64,000 nucleotides of DNA. Origin: Maritimibacter sp. (lineage in GTDB: Bacteria; Pseudomonadota; Alphaproteobacteria; Rhodobacterales; Rhodobacteraceae). The translations under genes were made by a program, and so were the position numbers. A model generated the notes under the pieces. That model searched no databases and was not told where the DNA came from. It was given only the letters and a program-made list of their open reading frames with translations. The stretch spans positions 23,187 to 87,186 of the forward strand of contig NZVC01000059.1 in NCBI GenBank assembly GCA_002701395.1, read 5' to 3'. This document shows, in pieces, positions 46,413 to 56,361 of this stretch. Positions within the stretch are counted from its first letter, which is position 1; every line of letters starts with the position of its first letter.

Positions 46413-46907
46413 TCATCGGTAAGGTGCATCCAGTTCCAGGTTGCGGGCGATCTCGGCTTCCCAGCGTTCGCCGTTCTCCAGCAGCTTTTCCTTGTTGTAG
46501 TAAAGCTCTTCGCGGGTTTCGGCGGCGAACTCGAAGTTCGGCCCCTCGACGATGGCGTCCACCGGGCAGGCTTCCTGACAGAAACCGCAGTAGATGCATT
46601 TCGTCATGTCGATGTCATAGCGCGTCGTCCGGCGGCTGCCGTCCTCGCGCGGTTCGGCGTCGATCGTGATCGCCTGCGCCGGGCAGATCGCTTCGCACAG
46701 CTTGCAGGCGATGCAGCGTTCCTCGCCATTCGGATACCGGCGCAGCGCGTGCTCGCCGCGGAAGCGCGGCGACAGCGGGCCCTTTTCGTGCGGGTAGTTG
46801 ATCGTCTCTTTCGGCGCGAAGAAGTACTTAAACCCCAGCCGGAAGCCGGCGATGAAATCCGACAGCAGGAAGTACTTGGTGGCGCGGTTCCAGTCGATCT
46901 GGGTCAT
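46413..46907 (-). CDS. nuoI: NADH-quinone oxidoreductase subunit I
   Basis: The protein has 164 residues with two complete [4Fe-4S] ferredoxin motifs: [12 protein letters not shown] and [16 protein letters not shown]. These are clusters N6a and N6b of the peripheral arm. Gene order nuoH-nuoI is standard; a 61-base gap separates it from nuoH. Confidence 0.96.
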   Translation of the reverse strand: MTQIDWNRATKYFLLSDFIAGFRLGFKYFFAPKETINYPHEKGPLSPRFRGEHALRRYPNGEERCIACKLCEAICPAQAITIDAEPREDGSRRTTRYDIDMTKCIYCGFCQEACPVDAIVEGPNFEFAAETREELYYNKEKLLENGERWEAEIARNLELDAPYR

Positions 46908-46968
46908 TGCAACCCTCCGGTCGTTTGGGCGGCAGCGGCCACCCGGAATTTAGCAAGCATCCGCATCG

Positions 46969-48006
46969 TCAGCCCCCGATCGCCCAGCGGGCATAGGCGC
47001 CGCCGAACCAGCCGAAGTGCGCGGCGAAGGACACGAACACCACCCAGCCCAGCGACAGCGGCAGGAACACCTTCCAGCCGATCCGCATCAGCTGGTCATA
47101 GCGGTAACGGGGGGTGATCGCCTTCACCATCGCGAAGAGGAAGAAGAAGAACAGCATCTTCGCGACCATCCACAGCGCGCCGTCCGGCAGGCCGGGGATC
47201 GGTGACAGCCAGCCGCCGAAGAACAGCAGCGAGGTCAGCGCGCAGATCAGGAAGATGGCAAAGTATTCACCGGCCATGAACAGCAGGAACGGCGTCGACG
47301 AGTATTCCACCTGATAGCCGGCGACCAGTTCCGATTCCGCCTCCGGCAGGTCGAACGGCGGACGGTTGGTTTCGGCAAGGCCAGAGATGAAGAACAGGAA
47401 GACCATCGGCAGGTGCGGCAGCCAGAACCAGCTGAACAGGCCAAAGCTGCCATCCTGCGCCGCGACGATCTCGCCAAAGTTCAGCGACCCGGCCGAGATG
47501 ACGATGCCGATGATGATCAGGCCCAGCGACACCTCATAGCTGATCATCTGCGCGGCGGACCGCAGCGAGCCAAGGAACGGGTATTTCGAGTTCGACGCCC
47601 AGCCGCCCATGATCACGCCGTACACTTCCAGCGACGAGATCGCGAAGACGTACAGGATGGCGACGTTGATGTCCGACAGCACCCAGCTGGTGTTGAACGG
47701 GATCACGGCCCACGCCGCCATCGGCAGCGCGAAAGACAGGATCGGGGCGATGAAGAACACCGCCCGGTCGGCGCCCGCGGGCACAACGATTTCCTTCAGG
47801 ACCAGCTTGAGCATGTCGGCGGCCGACTGCAGCAGCCCCCACGCCCCCACCACGTTGGGACCGCGGCGCATCTGGACGGCGGCCCAGATCTTGCGGTCCG
47901 CGTAGAGGATGAAATAGGCCGACAGAAGCAGGAAGACCGCCATCAGCAGGCACTGCGCCAGGATGATGATCGTTATGCCAAGCCCGGTCGAAAAGAAGTC
48001 TGCCAT
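46969..48006 (-). CDS. nuoH: NADH-quinone oxidoreductase subunit H
   Basis: The protein has 345 residues and eight or nine transmembrane helices. Conserved quinone-chamber segments [19 protein letters not shown] and [22 protein letters not shown] (read in two parts) are intact. NuoH anchors the peripheral arm and lines the quinone tunnel. The start at 48006 (MADFF) gives the family N-terminus; upstream frame has no membrane character. Confidence 0.95.
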   Translation of the reverse strand: MADFFSTGLGITIIILAQCLLMAVFLLLSAYFILYADRKIWAAVQMRRGPNVVGAWGLLQSAADMLKLVLKEIVVPAGADRAVFFIAPILSFALPMAAWAVIPFNTSWVLSDINVAILYVFAISSLEVYGVIMGGWASNSKYPFLGSLRSAAQMISYEVSLGLIIIGIVISAGSLNFGEIVAAQDGSFGLFSWFWLPHLPMVFLFFISGLAETNRPPFDLPEAESELVAGYQVEYSSTPFLLFMAGEYFAIFLICALTSLLFFGGWLSPIPGLPDGALWMVAKMLFFFFLFAMVKAITPRYRYDQLMRIGWKVFLPLSLGWVVFVSFAAHFGWFGGAYARWAIGG

Positions 48007-48014
48007 ATGTCCAC

Positions 48015-48437
48015 TCACACCGTCGGTATGCCGGTTTCCGCGCAGTTCGCCACCGTGACCTCTGCGTCTATGGTACTGAGTCCGCGCGGTAGTCCGGGTG
48101 AGACGGTGTAAACCGCATCTCCCTTCCAAACGCCACCCTCTTCGGCGACATTTGTGCGGACATGCCGCGCAAAGCCGAAGCCACGGATCAATGCGTATTG
48201 TGCCGCGGCACAGTCGGCGTAGGCCGTCACGTCCTCGCCGGTCCGTGCGCCGCGCATGGCGACTTGGAACTCGACAAGGTCATCCTCCAGAAGCCGGGTC
48301 TCGATGCCGCGGTATTCGGGGTTGAACGGAGCGCGGTCGACGATCTCGGGGCGCGGCAAGTCCCCGGTCGAGGCACCGGCACAGGCGGCAAGCCCGCCCA
48401 GCCCGATGACCCCTGCTATGACCCTTGCGCCGACCAC
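48015..48437 (-). CDS. Putative lipoprotein between nuoG and nuoH
   Basis: The protein has 140 residues with a signal peptide and lipobox LAAC (Cys about residue 19), then a small mixed domain containing [20 protein letters not shown] and ending TVANCAETG, so two cysteines may pair. The likely start is GTG at 48437, ten bases after the nuoG stop. Not recognised. Tight spacing on both sides suggests co-expression with complex I. Confidence 0.65.
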   Translation of the reverse strand: MVGARVIAGVIGLGGLAACAGASTGDLPRPEIVDRAPFNPEYRGIETRLLEDDLVEFQVAMRGARTGEDVTAYADCAAAQYALIRGFGFARHVRTNVAEEGGVWKGDAVYTVSPGLPRGLSTIDAEVTVANCAETGIPTV

Positions 48438-48447
48438 CGTCCCGGCC

Positions 48448-50466
48448 CTATTCCGCCGCCACCGCCGTGGTGGCGCGCGCCTTCGCCCGCGCGCTTAGCT
48501 CGGCCATCAGCGCCGAGGCCCGCGCGATCGGGTTGGTCAGCCAGAAGTCGCGGATCGCCGGGCGGAAGCTGGCATCGCCCAGCTTGCCCTGCTCGACCGC
48601 CTGCCATTCGTTGGCAGGGACCGCACCCACGGTTTTCAGCACCGGCGCCGCCTCAATCAGAGCGCGGCGCAGTTGCGCCAGACTGTCGAAGGGCAGCGTC
48701 GCGTCCAGTTCGGCCGACAGCGCCCGCAGGATGGCCCAGTTCTCTTTCGCCTCGCCCGGCGGGAAGCTGGCGCGCATCGCAAGCTGCGGCCGACCCTCGG
48801 TGTTGACGAACAGGCCGTTCTCTTCGGTGTAAGCGGCGCCCGGCAGGATGATGTCGGCGCGGTGCGCGCCCCGGTCGCCGTGGCTGCCCTGGTAGATCAC
48901 GAAGGGACCGTCGGCGATCTCGACCTCGTCCGCACCAAGGTTATAGACCACCTCGGCCCCGTCCAGCGCGGCGTCCATGCCGCCTTCGGTCACGGCACCC
49001 ACGTCCATCGCGCCGACACGGCCAGCGGCGGTGTGCAGCACCATAAACTTCGACTCGGTCAGCTCGGCGACCTTCATCGTGGCGCCCAGCACGGCAGAGC
49101 CGTCAGCCTCGGACAGCGCGCCCTGGCCGATGATGACCACGGTGTCCTTGCCCTTGGCGTTCTTGTGGTCCTTTTCGACCAGCGCCTGCAGGTCGGACCG
49201 CTGATTGCCATAATGGGTGTAGTCATAGGTCAGGTCGGCCGCCTCGCCCACCATCGCAACGCGTGCGCCATTCAGCCACGCCTTGCGGATACGCGCGTTC
49301 AGCACCGGCGCTTCCTCGCGCGGGTTGGTGCCGATCAGCAGGATCACGGCGGCGGTGTCCACATCCTCGATCGAGGCGGTGCCCACATAGCCGGACCGGT
49401 TGCCCGCCGGCAGCTTCGCGCCATCGGTGCGGCACTCGACGTTGCCGCCCAGCCCCTCGACCAGACCTTTCAGCGCAAAGGCGGCCTCGGCCGGGGCAAG
49501 ATCGCCCACAAGGCCCGCGACCTTCTTGCCCTTCATCGCGGCGGCGGCTTTCGACAGCGCCTCTCCCCACGTGGCGGGGCGCAGCTTGCCGTTCTCGCGC
49601 ACATAGGGCTTGTCCAGCCGCTGGCGGCGCAGGCCGTCCCAGACGAAGCGGGTCTTGTCGCTGATCCACTCTTCGTTGATGCCGTCGTGGTTGCGCGGCA
49701 GGAACCGCATCACTTCGCGGCCCTTGGTGTCGACCCGGATGTTCGACCCCAGCGCATCCATCACGTCGACGCTTTCGGTCTTGGTCAGTTCCCACGGGCG
49801 GGCGGTAAAGGCATAGGGCTTCGACACCAGCGCGCCCACCGGGCACAGGTCGATGATGTTGCCCTGCATGTTGGAATCGAGCGTCTGGTTCAGATAGCTC
49901 GTGATCTCGGCATCCTCGCCCCGGCCGGTCTGGCCCATCTGGCTGATGCCTGCCACCTCGGTGGTGAAGCGGACGCAGCGGGTGCACGAGATGCAGCGCG
50001 TCATGTGCGTTTCGACCAGCGGGCCGAGGTCCAGATCGTCCACCGCGCGCTTCGGCTCGCGGAAGCGGCTGAAGTCGACGCCATAGGCCATCGCCTGATC
50101 CTGCAGGTCGCATTCGCCGCCTTGGTCGCAGATCGGGCAGTCCAGCGGGTGGTTGATGAGCAGGAACTCCATCACACCTTCGCGGGCCTTCTTCACCATC
50201 GGCGAATTGGTTTTGATGACCGGCGGCTCGCCATCTTTGCCGGGGCGCAGATCACGCACCTGCATCGCACAGGATGCGGCCGGTTTCGGGGGTCCGCCCA
50301 CCACTTCGACAAGGCACATACGGCAGTTGCCTGCGATCGACAGCCGCTCGTGATAGCAGAACCGGGGGATCTCGATCCCGGCCTGTTCGCAGGCCTGGAT
50401 CAGCGTCATCGCCGGATCGACTTCTATCTCGTTGTCGTCAATGATGATTTTCCGAAGATCGGTCAT
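48448..50466 (-). CDS. nuoG: NADH-quinone oxidoreductase subunit G
   Basis: The protein has 672 residues. N-terminal iron-sulphur ligands are complete: the [2Fe-2S] set in [15 protein letters not shown], the HxxxCxxCxxxxxC set [14 protein letters not shown] and the [4Fe-4S] set CISCTRC. The rest is a molybdopterin-oxidoreductase-like domain without molybdenum site. It carries clusters N1b, N4 and N5 of the peripheral arm. GAAGGGAACC precedes the ATG at 50466. Confidence 0.95.
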   Translation of the reverse strand: MTDLRKIIIDDNEIEVDPAMTLIQACEQAGIEIPRFCYHERLSIAGNCRMCLVEVVGGPPKPAASCAMQVRDLRPGKDGEPPVIKTNSPMVKKAREGVMEFLLINHPLDCPICDQGGECDLQDQAMAYGVDFSRFREPKRAVDDLDLGPLVETHMTRCISCTRCVRFTTEVAGISQMGQTGRGEDAEITSYLNQTLDSNMQGNIIDLCPVGALVSKPYAFTARPWELTKTESVDVMDALGSNIRVDTKGREVMRFLPRNHDGINEEWISDKTRFVWDGLRRQRLDKPYVRENGKLRPATWGEALSKAAAAMKGKKVAGLVGDLAPAEAAFALKGLVEGLGGNVECRTDGAKLPAGNRSGYVGTASIEDVDTAAVILLIGTNPREEAPVLNARIRKAWLNGARVAMVGEAADLTYDYTHYGNQRSDLQALVEKDHKNAKGKDTVVIIGQGALSEADGSAVLGATMKVAELTESKFMVLHTAAGRVGAMDVGAVTEGGMDAALDGAEVVYNLGADEVEIADGPFVIYQGSHGDRGAHRADIILPGAAYTEENGLFVNTEGRPQLAMRASFPPGEAKENWAILRALSAELDATLPFDSLAQLRRALIEAAPVLKTVGAVPANEWQAVEQGKLGDASFRPAIRDFWLTNPIARASALMAELSARAKARATTAVAAE

Positions 50467-50886
50467 GGGTTGGTTCCCTTCGGATCGGCCTGCCGCTGCA
50501 GCGACTAGCTTATCGGTTGGTGCGAGACGCACGGCCCCGCCATTCTGCCTTTGGCTATTTCCTCCAGCCCGGCATTGCAAGACCTTAGCGCCCGTGATCG
50601 CCGCAGCGCAGCGCCCAAAAGCACCAACTCCGTCGCGGAAGCCGTGCTTTCGGGCTATCCAAAGAAACTTGCCGTTTTATGAAGGAATGCCGCTTCCAAG
50701 CCCCGTTGACCGCAGCAATTGCCCCGCCCCGCGGTCAGGCCACCAAATCGCGGCGATCGACGCGACGTCGCAACGGGGTTCAAGATGACGGGCACCCGAA
50801 CGCGACTCGGCCGCCTCGCGTCATGCGGGCGGCCGGTCGCTTAAGAAAATGTGATGAAGGGCGGCTGCCCCGGGACGCGGGGCGGG
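50467..50886. other. Gap inside the nuo run, upstream of nuoG
   Basis: These 420 bases separate nuoG from the DUF5333 gene and are by far the longest gap in the nuo run. A stem at 50867-50883 may end the upstream transcript. No reading frame with coding character, tRNA or clear promoter was found, although nuoG would need one if termination is efficient. Confidence 0.5.
50867..50883 (-). terminator. Possible terminator after DUF5333 gene
   Basis: GCCCCG (50867-50872) pairs with CGGGGC (50878-50883) around GGACG, 3 bases past the stop at 50887. A T-rich stretch (ATTTTCTTAAG on the minus strand) comes some 15 bases later, so the signal is weak. Confidence 0.35.
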
Positions 50887-51297
50887 TCAGTTCGCGCGCA
50901 GCAGGTATCCCGTCAGGGTGTTCTTCTCGATCTCTGCCAATCCCAGCCGGCAATAGCTTTGCGCGTCGCCCTCTGTGACGCCGTTCTTCGCAAGGTAGGC
51001 ATCGCGCATTTGCTTCAGCTTTTCCTTGGCTTCCGGGCTTTTGCGCATCGCGGTGATGTCGTCCTGCGAATAGCCCAGTTTCAGGGCATAGCTTTCCAGC
51101 TCTTTCACCCGCACCACAACGCGAAACATCCGCGCGCTGATCGAAGGGCAGTTGTTCCGGATCTCGTCGCCCACGGCGGCGGCGAAGAACTCGCGCACGA
51201 CGCGGGGATCGTCCTCTAGCGGCGGCAGGGCCATCGCGGCGCCCGCGCTGGCCGTGACAAGAACGGCGACAAGGGTTGTCTTCAGGATCTTCTGCAT
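50887..51297 (-). CDS. DUF5333-type secreted protein
   Basis: The protein has 136 residues with a signal peptide (MQKILKTTLVAVLVTASAGAAMA). The mature part matches the DUF5333 pattern found beside nuo genes in Rhodobacterales: FAAAVGDEIRNNCPSISAR, GYSQDDITAM and DAQSYCRLGLAEIEKNTL, with two cysteines. Function unknown; probably periplasmic. Start 51297 is chosen because the signal peptide begins there. Confidence 0.82.
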   Translation of the reverse strand: MQKILKTTLVAVLVTASAGAAMALPPLEDDPRVVREFFAAAVGDEIRNNCPSISARMFRVVVRVKELESYALKLGYSQDDITAMRKSPEAKEKLKQMRDAYLAKNGVTEGDAQSYCRLGLAEIEKNTLTGYLLRAN

Positions 51298-51493
51298 CGG
51301 TCTACTCCGGGCCTGTACGTACCACACGCCCCGCAGGACGTTGCCTGCACTCCGGTTCGGACGGGGCGGTCGGATCACTAGGCCCGACTTCCCCCATCCG
51401 GTCCAGACACGAGGGCTTGAACGATAAGGTTGGGCGGCACGTCGCCGTTTTCCAGCCCTTGCGGCCCACAACCGATCACGAAAAGTTACGCAA

Positions 51494-51910
51494 TCAGCGT
51501 GCCGTACACGATCCGCGCAAGGTCACCGAGTCGTCGGTGATCGGAAGTTGGTCCAGCGGTGTGTCGGGGCCGATGGCCCACGCCGTCTCGGAGCTGCCGA
51601 ACCGGCGCAGGCAATAGACCGTCGCGCGGTAGCGCCCGGCTTCCAGCGCCATTTCGGGGTCGGCCCGGAACGGCCGCACCGTGATCGTCAGATCGCGCCG
51701 CGCCTCGCCGTCGATGTCCAGCCGCGACCGATAGGTCACGCCGTTCACCTCTAGCCGGTTGGACCCGCGCGCGCTGGCGCTGCCGATCCCGACCGCGCCG
51801 CCGACATTGCGGGCAACACCGCAGCCAGCCACCGCGACAAGAAGCGAGCCGATGACAAGGCCGCGCACAAGGCGACCGGCGGCGGGCGAACTGATCGTCT
51901 TGAAGGTCAT
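51494..51910 (-). CDS. Putative lipoprotein after nuoF
   Basis: The protein has 138 residues with a signal peptide and lipobox VAGC (Cys about residue 30). The mature region has a beta-rich pattern (EVNGVTYRSRLDIDGEARRD, YRATVYCLRRFGSSETAW) and a final cysteine. It is not recognised. The start is two bases after the nuoF stop, so translation is probably coupled. Confidence 0.65.
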   Translation of the reverse strand: MTFKTISSPAAGRLVRGLVIGSLLVAVAGCGVARNVGGAVGIGSASARGSNRLEVNGVTYRSRLDIDGEARRDLTITVRPFRADPEMALEAGRYRATVYCLRRFGSSETAWAIGPDTPLDQLPITDDSVTLRGSCTAR

Positions 51911-51912
51911 GC

Positions 51913-53208
51913 TTACTCCGCCGCGACCGCGCTGACGCGCCCGGTTTTCTTGGCCTTGATGCGATCCTCGATCTCTTCGCGGAAGTGACGGATCAGGCCC
52001 TGGATCGGCCAGGCCGCCGCATCGCCGAGCGCACAGATCGTGTGGCCCTCGACCTGCTTGGTCACGTCGAACAGCATGTCGATTTCTTCGATCTCGGCGT
52101 CGCCGGTCACCAGACGGTCCATCACGCGCATCATCCAGCCGGTGCCTTCCCGGCAGGGCGTGCACTGGCCGCAGCTTTCGTGCTTGAAGAACTTCGACAG
52201 CCGCCACACGGCCTTCACCACGTCGGTCGACTGATCCATCACGATCATGCAGCCGGTGCCGAAGCTGGACTTGTTCTCGCGCATCCAGTCGAAATCGAAG
52301 ATCGCGTCGTCCAGCGCCTCTTTCGGCAGGACCGGGCAGGACGCGCCGCCGGGGATGATGGCCTTGAGGTTGTCCCAGCCGCCGCGGATGCCGCCGCCGT
52401 GGGTCTCGATGATCTCGCGCACGGACATCGACATCGATTCCTCGAACACGCACGGCGTGTTCACATGCCCGGTCAGGCCCATCAGCTTGGTGCCCGCGTT
52501 GTTCGGACGGCCAAAGCTGGAAAACCAGTCGGGCCCGCGCCGCAGGATGGTCGGCACGACGGCGATGGATTCCACGTTGTTCACCGTGGTCGGGCAGCCA
52601 TACAGGCCCGCGCCCGCCGGGAACGGCGGCTTCATGCGCGGCATCCCCTTGCGGCCTTCAAGGCTTTCCAGCAGCGCCGTTTCCTCGCCGCAGATATAGG
52701 CGCCTGCGCCGTGATGCAGGTACAGGTCGAAATCCCAACCGGACCCCGCGGCGTTGCCGCCCAGAAGGCCGGCTTCGTACGCCTCGTCGATGGCAGCCTG
52801 CAGCGCCTCGCGCTCGCGGATGTATTCGCCGCGAATGTAGATATAGGCCGCGTTCGCCCCCATCGCGAAGGACGCGATCAGCGCCCCCTCGACCAGCGTG
52901 TGCGGATCATGGCGCATGATCTCGCGGTCCTTGCAGGTCGCAGGCTCGGATTCGTCGGCGTTGATGACAAGGTAAGCCGGGCGACCGTCGCTTTCCTTTG
53001 GCATGAAGGACCACTTCAGGCCGGTCGGGAAACCCGCCCCGCCCCGACCGCGCAGGCCAGAGGCCTTCACCTGGTCGATGATCCAGTCCCTGCCCTTCTG
53101 GATGATCCCCGCAGTGCCGTCCCAGTGACCGCGCTTCTTCGCGCCGTCCAACGTGCGGTCGTGCATCCCGTAAAGGTTGGTAAAGATGCGGTCCTTGTCG
53201 GCAAGCAT
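51913..53208 (-). CDS. nuoF: NADH-quinone oxidoreductase subunit F
   Basis: The protein has 431 residues. The NADH and FMN sites are in [18 protein letters not shown] and [14 protein letters not shown], and the N3 [4Fe-4S] cluster ligands in [12 protein letters not shown]. NuoF oxidises NADH and starts the electron path of complex I. A DUF5337-type gene precedes it by 6 bases. Confidence 0.96.
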   Translation of the reverse strand: MLADKDRIFTNLYGMHDRTLDGAKKRGHWDGTAGIIQKGRDWIIDQVKASGLRGRGGAGFPTGLKWSFMPKESDGRPAYLVINADESEPATCKDREIMRHDPHTLVEGALIASFAMGANAAYIYIRGEYIREREALQAAIDEAYEAGLLGGNAAGSGWDFDLYLHHGAGAYICGEETALLESLEGRKGMPRMKPPFPAGAGLYGCPTTVNNVESIAVVPTILRRGPDWFSSFGRPNNAGTKLMGLTGHVNTPCVFEESMSMSVREIIETHGGGIRGGWDNLKAIIPGGASCPVLPKEALDDAIFDFDWMRENKSSFGTGCMIVMDQSTDVVKAVWRLSKFFKHESCGQCTPCREGTGWMMRVMDRLVTGDAEIEEIDMLFDVTKQVEGHTICALGDAAAWPIQGLIRHFREEIEDRIKAKKTGRVSAVAAE

Positions 53209-53214
53209 GTCCGG

Positions 53215-53445
53215 TTACCCTTCGTTGTCCCGGCGTTTCCGCCAGATCTGATACGTCACGATGAATGCCCACAAAAAGGCGGCAAGCGCCAGCAGGTCGA
53301 ACAACAGGACGGTGCGGGCCGTCAGCCCGAACCGCGCCCCTGCGAACTGGGCGCCCATCCACAGCACGAGCGTCGCGATGATCACCACCGCCACCGTCCG
53401 AGACTGTCTTGCCTGCGCCTTCTGCCTGCCCGTGGGCTCTGTCAT
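53215..53445 (-). CDS. DUF5337-type small membrane protein
   Basis: The protein has 76 residues with two transmembrane helices (TVAVVIIATLVLWMGAQFA and TVLLFDLLALAAFLWAFIV) and basic ends. It fits the DUF5337 family found between nuoE and nuoF in Rhodobacterales. AGGAG lies 5 nt before the ATG at 53445; the GTG two codons upstream is less likely. Role unknown, perhaps in complex I assembly. Confidence 0.8.
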   Translation of the reverse strand: MTEPTGRQKAQARQSRTVAVVIIATLVLWMGAQFAGARFGLTARTVLLFDLLALAAFLWAFIVTYQIWRKRRDNEG

Positions 53446-53453
53446 CGTCACTC

Positions 53454-54230
53454 CTAGTAGACCTCGCCCTTGTCGACGCGGCTAGAGAACTCTGTGTCTC
53501 CGCCCGCGGCGAGGATCTTTGCCTGTTCCACCCAGTCATCGCGGCTGACGCGGCCACGAAACCCTTTCAGGTTCTGGTCCATCCATGCGACCTGGGAAGG
53601 TCCCCAGCCCGCGATCTGGTCGAAGTGATAGACACCAAGCGAGTGCAACAGCTCTTCCAGCTTGGGGCCTACACCCTTGATTTCCTTCAGGTTGTCCGCA
53701 CCGCCATCGCGCGGGGCCGACATCATCTCGGGCTGTTCGCCCTCTCCCTCGTCCGCCGGGTCCGCCGACGTCTTCGGGCTTTTGTCCAGTGGCGCCTCGG
53801 CCGGGGCCGTGGCGACGGTCTGTTCCGGCGCGGCCGAAATCGGTTCCGGCGCAGGCTCGGGGTCGGGCTTCGGCGCGGGCGCGGCTTCGGGCGTTGGCGC
53901 AGGCTCTGGCGTTTTCTCCGGCTGAGCGGCGCGGAACGGCGCGGGATCTTCCGCCATCGCGTTCAGGCCGGTGCCGGCGCCCGTGCTGTCGGTCTGCGGA
54001 CCGGACGTGCCGGACGACGCCGGGGCGGCGTTGGCGCTGTCCGCCGTCGTGCCGCCGTACCCGTAGTACAGGATCAGGAACACCATGCCCCCGACGACCA
54101 GCCCCATCAGCAGCGCGCCGATGAAGGCGTGGGTCACCAACAGCCAGAGGCCCAGCAACACAAGCAGCCCAACAACGCCGGAAATCACCAGCATCGCTTC
54201 GGTAGAAAGTCCTTTACGTCCGTCAGCCAT
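53454..54230 (-). CDS. Membrane protein with C-terminal helix-hairpin-helix domain
   Basis: The protein has 258 residues: two N-terminal transmembrane helices (about 12-55), a long Pro/Ala/Glu linker, and a C-terminal ~75-residue domain ([20 protein letters not shown], then YHFDQIAGWGPSQVAWMD and GRVSRDDWVEQAKILAAGG). The KGVGPKLE core is a helix-hairpin-helix. The same domain ends NuoE directly upstream. Role unknown; the domain faces the cytoplasm if both helices cross the membrane. Located between nuoE and the DUF5337 gene. Confidence 0.78.
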   Translation of the reverse strand: MADGRKGLSTEAMLVISGVVGLLVLLGLWLLVTHAFIGALLMGLVVGGMVFLILYYGYGGTTADSANAAPASSGTSGPQTDSTGAGTGLNAMAEDPAPFRAAQPEKTPEPAPTPEAAPAPKPDPEPAPEPISAAPEQTVATAPAEAPLDKSPKTSADPADEGEGEQPEMMSAPRDGGADNLKEIKGVGPKLEELLHSLGVYHFDQIAGWGPSQVAWMDQNLKGFRGRVSRDDWVEQAKILAAGGDTEFSSRVDKGEVY

Positions 54231-54268
54231 ATCGTCCCTCTCCCATGTCGCGTTACGCGTGCATGGGA

Positions 54269-55534
54269 TCAGTATTTAGCGCGTTTCGAGAATTCTGTCT
54301 CTCCCCCGGCGGCAAGCACCTTGGCCTGCTTGACCCACTGGTCGCGGGTCACGCGGCCTTTGAACCCTTCGAGGTTGTCGTCCACCCACGCGATTTCCTC
54401 GGCGGTCCAGCTGGCGACCTGGTCGTAGTGGTAGAAGCCCAGCGAGTGCAGAAGCGACTCGAGCTTGGGGCCTACGCCTTTGATTTTCTTCAGATCGTCC
54501 GCCTTACCCTCGCGGGCGCCGTCCAGTGCCGCCGGGCGCTTCGCGTCCTCGGGCTTTACCTTCTTGGCGGCCTCGGTCACGGCGTCGGCTTCTGCGTCAG
54601 TGTCAGCCCCGGCGTCGGTGTCGGCAGGAGACTCCGACGGGGTCGCCGCGCCTGGAGCCTTGGTGTTCGGCACGTTGCCGGACACGTCGGATTCGGGCTT
54701 GGCCGCGCTGTCGTCGCTGGAAATCTCGCGCGCGTCGACACCGGTTTCGTCCGCGGGGACGTCCTCGGACGGGCGCGGATGCGTGGTGGCTTCCTTCTGC
54801 GCCTCGATCTCGGCGTCGGTGGTGTCGTTGCGGCGCCACGGCGTGGTCAGCGGCACCTCGGTCCCATCGATCCGCTTGACGGTATCGCCGATCTCAAGCG
54901 CCAGCGCGACCGATGCGTTGTGCGCCTCGCGGTTCTCGGCGTACTCGGTCAGCACGTTCGGCCCGCCCTTCGCCTCGGACGAAAAGCGGCCGTTCTGCGG
55001 GCCCGGCGTCGGAACGCGGCCAGCGGCGAATTCGTCAAGGATCTTGCCAAAGCTATCGGCTGTCAGATCCTCGTAGTAGTCCTTGCCGATCTGGGCCATC
55101 GGCGCGTTCGAACAGGCGCCAAGGCACTCGACTTCTTCCCACGAGAACTTGCCGTCCTCGGACACGGCGTGCGGCTGGGCGGCAATCTTGTCGCGGCAGA
55201 CGGCCATCAGGTCTTCTGCGCCGCAGATCATGCAGGACGTGGTGCCGCAGACCTGAATATGCGCAACGCTGCCAACCGGTTGCAGCTGGAACATGAAGTA
55301 AAAAGTCGCCACTTCAAGCGCGCGGATATAGGCCAAGTCCAGCATCTCGGCGACCGCCTCGATCGCGGGGCGGCTCAGCCAGCCTTCCTGTTCCTGCGCG
55401 CGCCACAGCAGCGGAATGATCGCCGACGCCTGACGGCCTTCGGGATACTTGCTGATCTGGCCCTCGGCCCAGGCCTGGTTGGCCGGCGTGAAGGCGAAGC
55501 TTTCGGGTTGGTCGTGATAGAGACGGCGGAGCAT
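54269..55534 (-). CDS. nuoE: NADH-quinone oxidoreductase subunit E with helix-hairpin-helix tail
   Basis: The protein has 421 residues, far longer than E. coli NuoE (166). Residues 1-165 are the thioredoxin-like [2Fe-2S] (N1a) domain, with ligands in [12 protein letters not shown] and [11 protein letters not shown] ~180-residue acidic, disordered linker follows, then a C-terminal helix-hairpin-helix domain ([20 protein letters not shown]...). The domain is a near copy of the one ending the next gene. The extension is seen in Rhodobacterales; its purpose is unknown. Confidence 0.93.
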   Translation of the reverse strand: MLRRLYHDQPESFAFTPANQAWAEGQISKYPEGRQASAIIPLLWRAQEQEGWLSRPAIEAVAEMLDLAYIRALEVATFYFMFQLQPVGSVAHIQVCGTTSCMICGAEDLMAVCRDKIAAQPHAVSEDGKFSWEEVECLGACSNAPMAQIGKDYYEDLTADSFGKILDEFAAGRVPTPGPQNGRFSSEAKGGPNVLTEYAENREAHNASVALALEIGDTVKRIDGTEVPLTTPWRRNDTTDAEIEAQKEATTHPRPSEDVPADETGVDAREISSDDSAAKPESDVSGNVPNTKAPGAATPSESPADTDAGADTDAEADAVTEAAKKVKPEDAKRPAALDGAREGKADDLKKIKGVGPKLESLLHSLGFYHYDQVASWTAEEIAWVDDNLEGFKGRVTRDQWVKQAKVLAAGGETEFSKRAKY

Positions 55535-55543
55535 GGTCTGTCC

Positions 55544-56212
55544 TTATCCGTTGCAGTCCGAGAGGCTGACCGTCATGTCCGCCTCGTCAACAGTGAGTTC
55601 GCCGGACGTCACCAGCGTCTCGAACACCCCGGCCAGCGCCACGTCGACCGGCGCGCGGGCGGCGGCCTGATCGGCAACGCCCAGCCCGTCGAGAACCGAA
55701 ACGACAATGTCGCCCTGCGCGGCCATCTGGTCCGAGAAATCCACGGTGCAGCCCGACTGTGTGAAGTGCGTCCGCACCAGGTCTGCCAGTTGGGCATCGG
55801 TCACCACGCCAACACCGGGCACGGTATGTCCGGCGATGTCGGGGGTGCAGTCCTTCAGGCGCACGACGCCGGCCTGAATGTCCGGGTCGATCAGGCCGCC
55901 TTTGACCATCGAAAGCGAGACAGGCTGGATCCGATCCTGAAGATCGTCATGCAGCACTTCGGCCTCGTCCACCGACAGGCCCAGCACGGCGCCGAAATGC
56001 GACATGATCCGGCGATCCGTCGCCTCTTCGTCGACCATGCTCAATTCGCAACCGCTGGCCCGAAACAGGTCGGTGAACAGCGCCTCGATCCGGGTTTCGG
56101 GCATCTCCGCGATTTCGGTCCGCAGCGTTTCGATCCGGGCGTCATCGGCCGCAGCCGCCGCGTGGGCCGACAGCAGGCAGATCAGCACGATCCCCGCGCC
56201 CGCCCGTCTCAT
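55544..56212 (-). CDS. Secreted protein of unknown function in nuo operon
   Basis: The protein has 222 residues with a signal peptide (MRRAGAGIVLICLLSAHAAAA). The mature part is helical and acidic with cysteines in SGCELSM, KDCTPD, SGCTVDF and SDCNG, and an internal resemblance between its halves (LFRASGCELS versus HFTQSGCTVD). Not recognised. The start overlaps the stop of a tiny upstream gene by ATGA; nuoE begins 9 bases past its stop. Confidence 0.68.
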   Translation of the reverse strand: MRRAGAGIVLICLLSAHAAAAADDARIETLRTEIAEMPETRIEALFTDLFRASGCELSMVDEEATDRRIMSHFGAVLGLSVDEAEVLHDDLQDRIQPVSLSMVKGGLIDPDIQAGVVRLKDCTPDIAGHTVPGVGVVTDAQLADLVRTHFTQSGCTVDFSDQMAAQGDIVVSVLDGLGVADQAAARAPVDVALAGVFETLVTSGELTVDEADMTVSLSDCNG

Positions 56213-56361
56213 GCCCGGCCTCCGCCCAGTAGGCCGATCAGCCCCATCGGTGCGGCGCCGGGAAACGGCACCGGGCTGGCCATCACAGCGGCGCCAGACG
56301 CGGGCGCGTGGAAGCTGTTCGGCAACAGCGCCAGCAGCAACACCAGAACCGTCACCGTCAT
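56209..56361 (-). CDS. Tiny hydrophobic protein coupled to nuoD
   Basis: A 50-codon frame begins [20 protein letters not shown] and ends GLIGLLGGGRA. Its ATG overlaps the nuoD stop (TGATG) and its stop overlaps the next start (ATGA), so it is wedged exactly between two genes, a pattern hard to explain by chance. It would be a membrane or secreted peptide with a Gly/Pro-rich tail. Not recognised. Confidence 0.6.
   Translation of the reverse strand: MTVTVLVLLLALLPNSFHAPASGAAVMASPVPFPGAAPMGLIGLLGGGRA

Noticed and set aside
48673..50508. 611-codon plus-strand frame opposite nuoG
   Set aside because: Antisense of nuoG whose iron-sulphur motifs are unambiguous.
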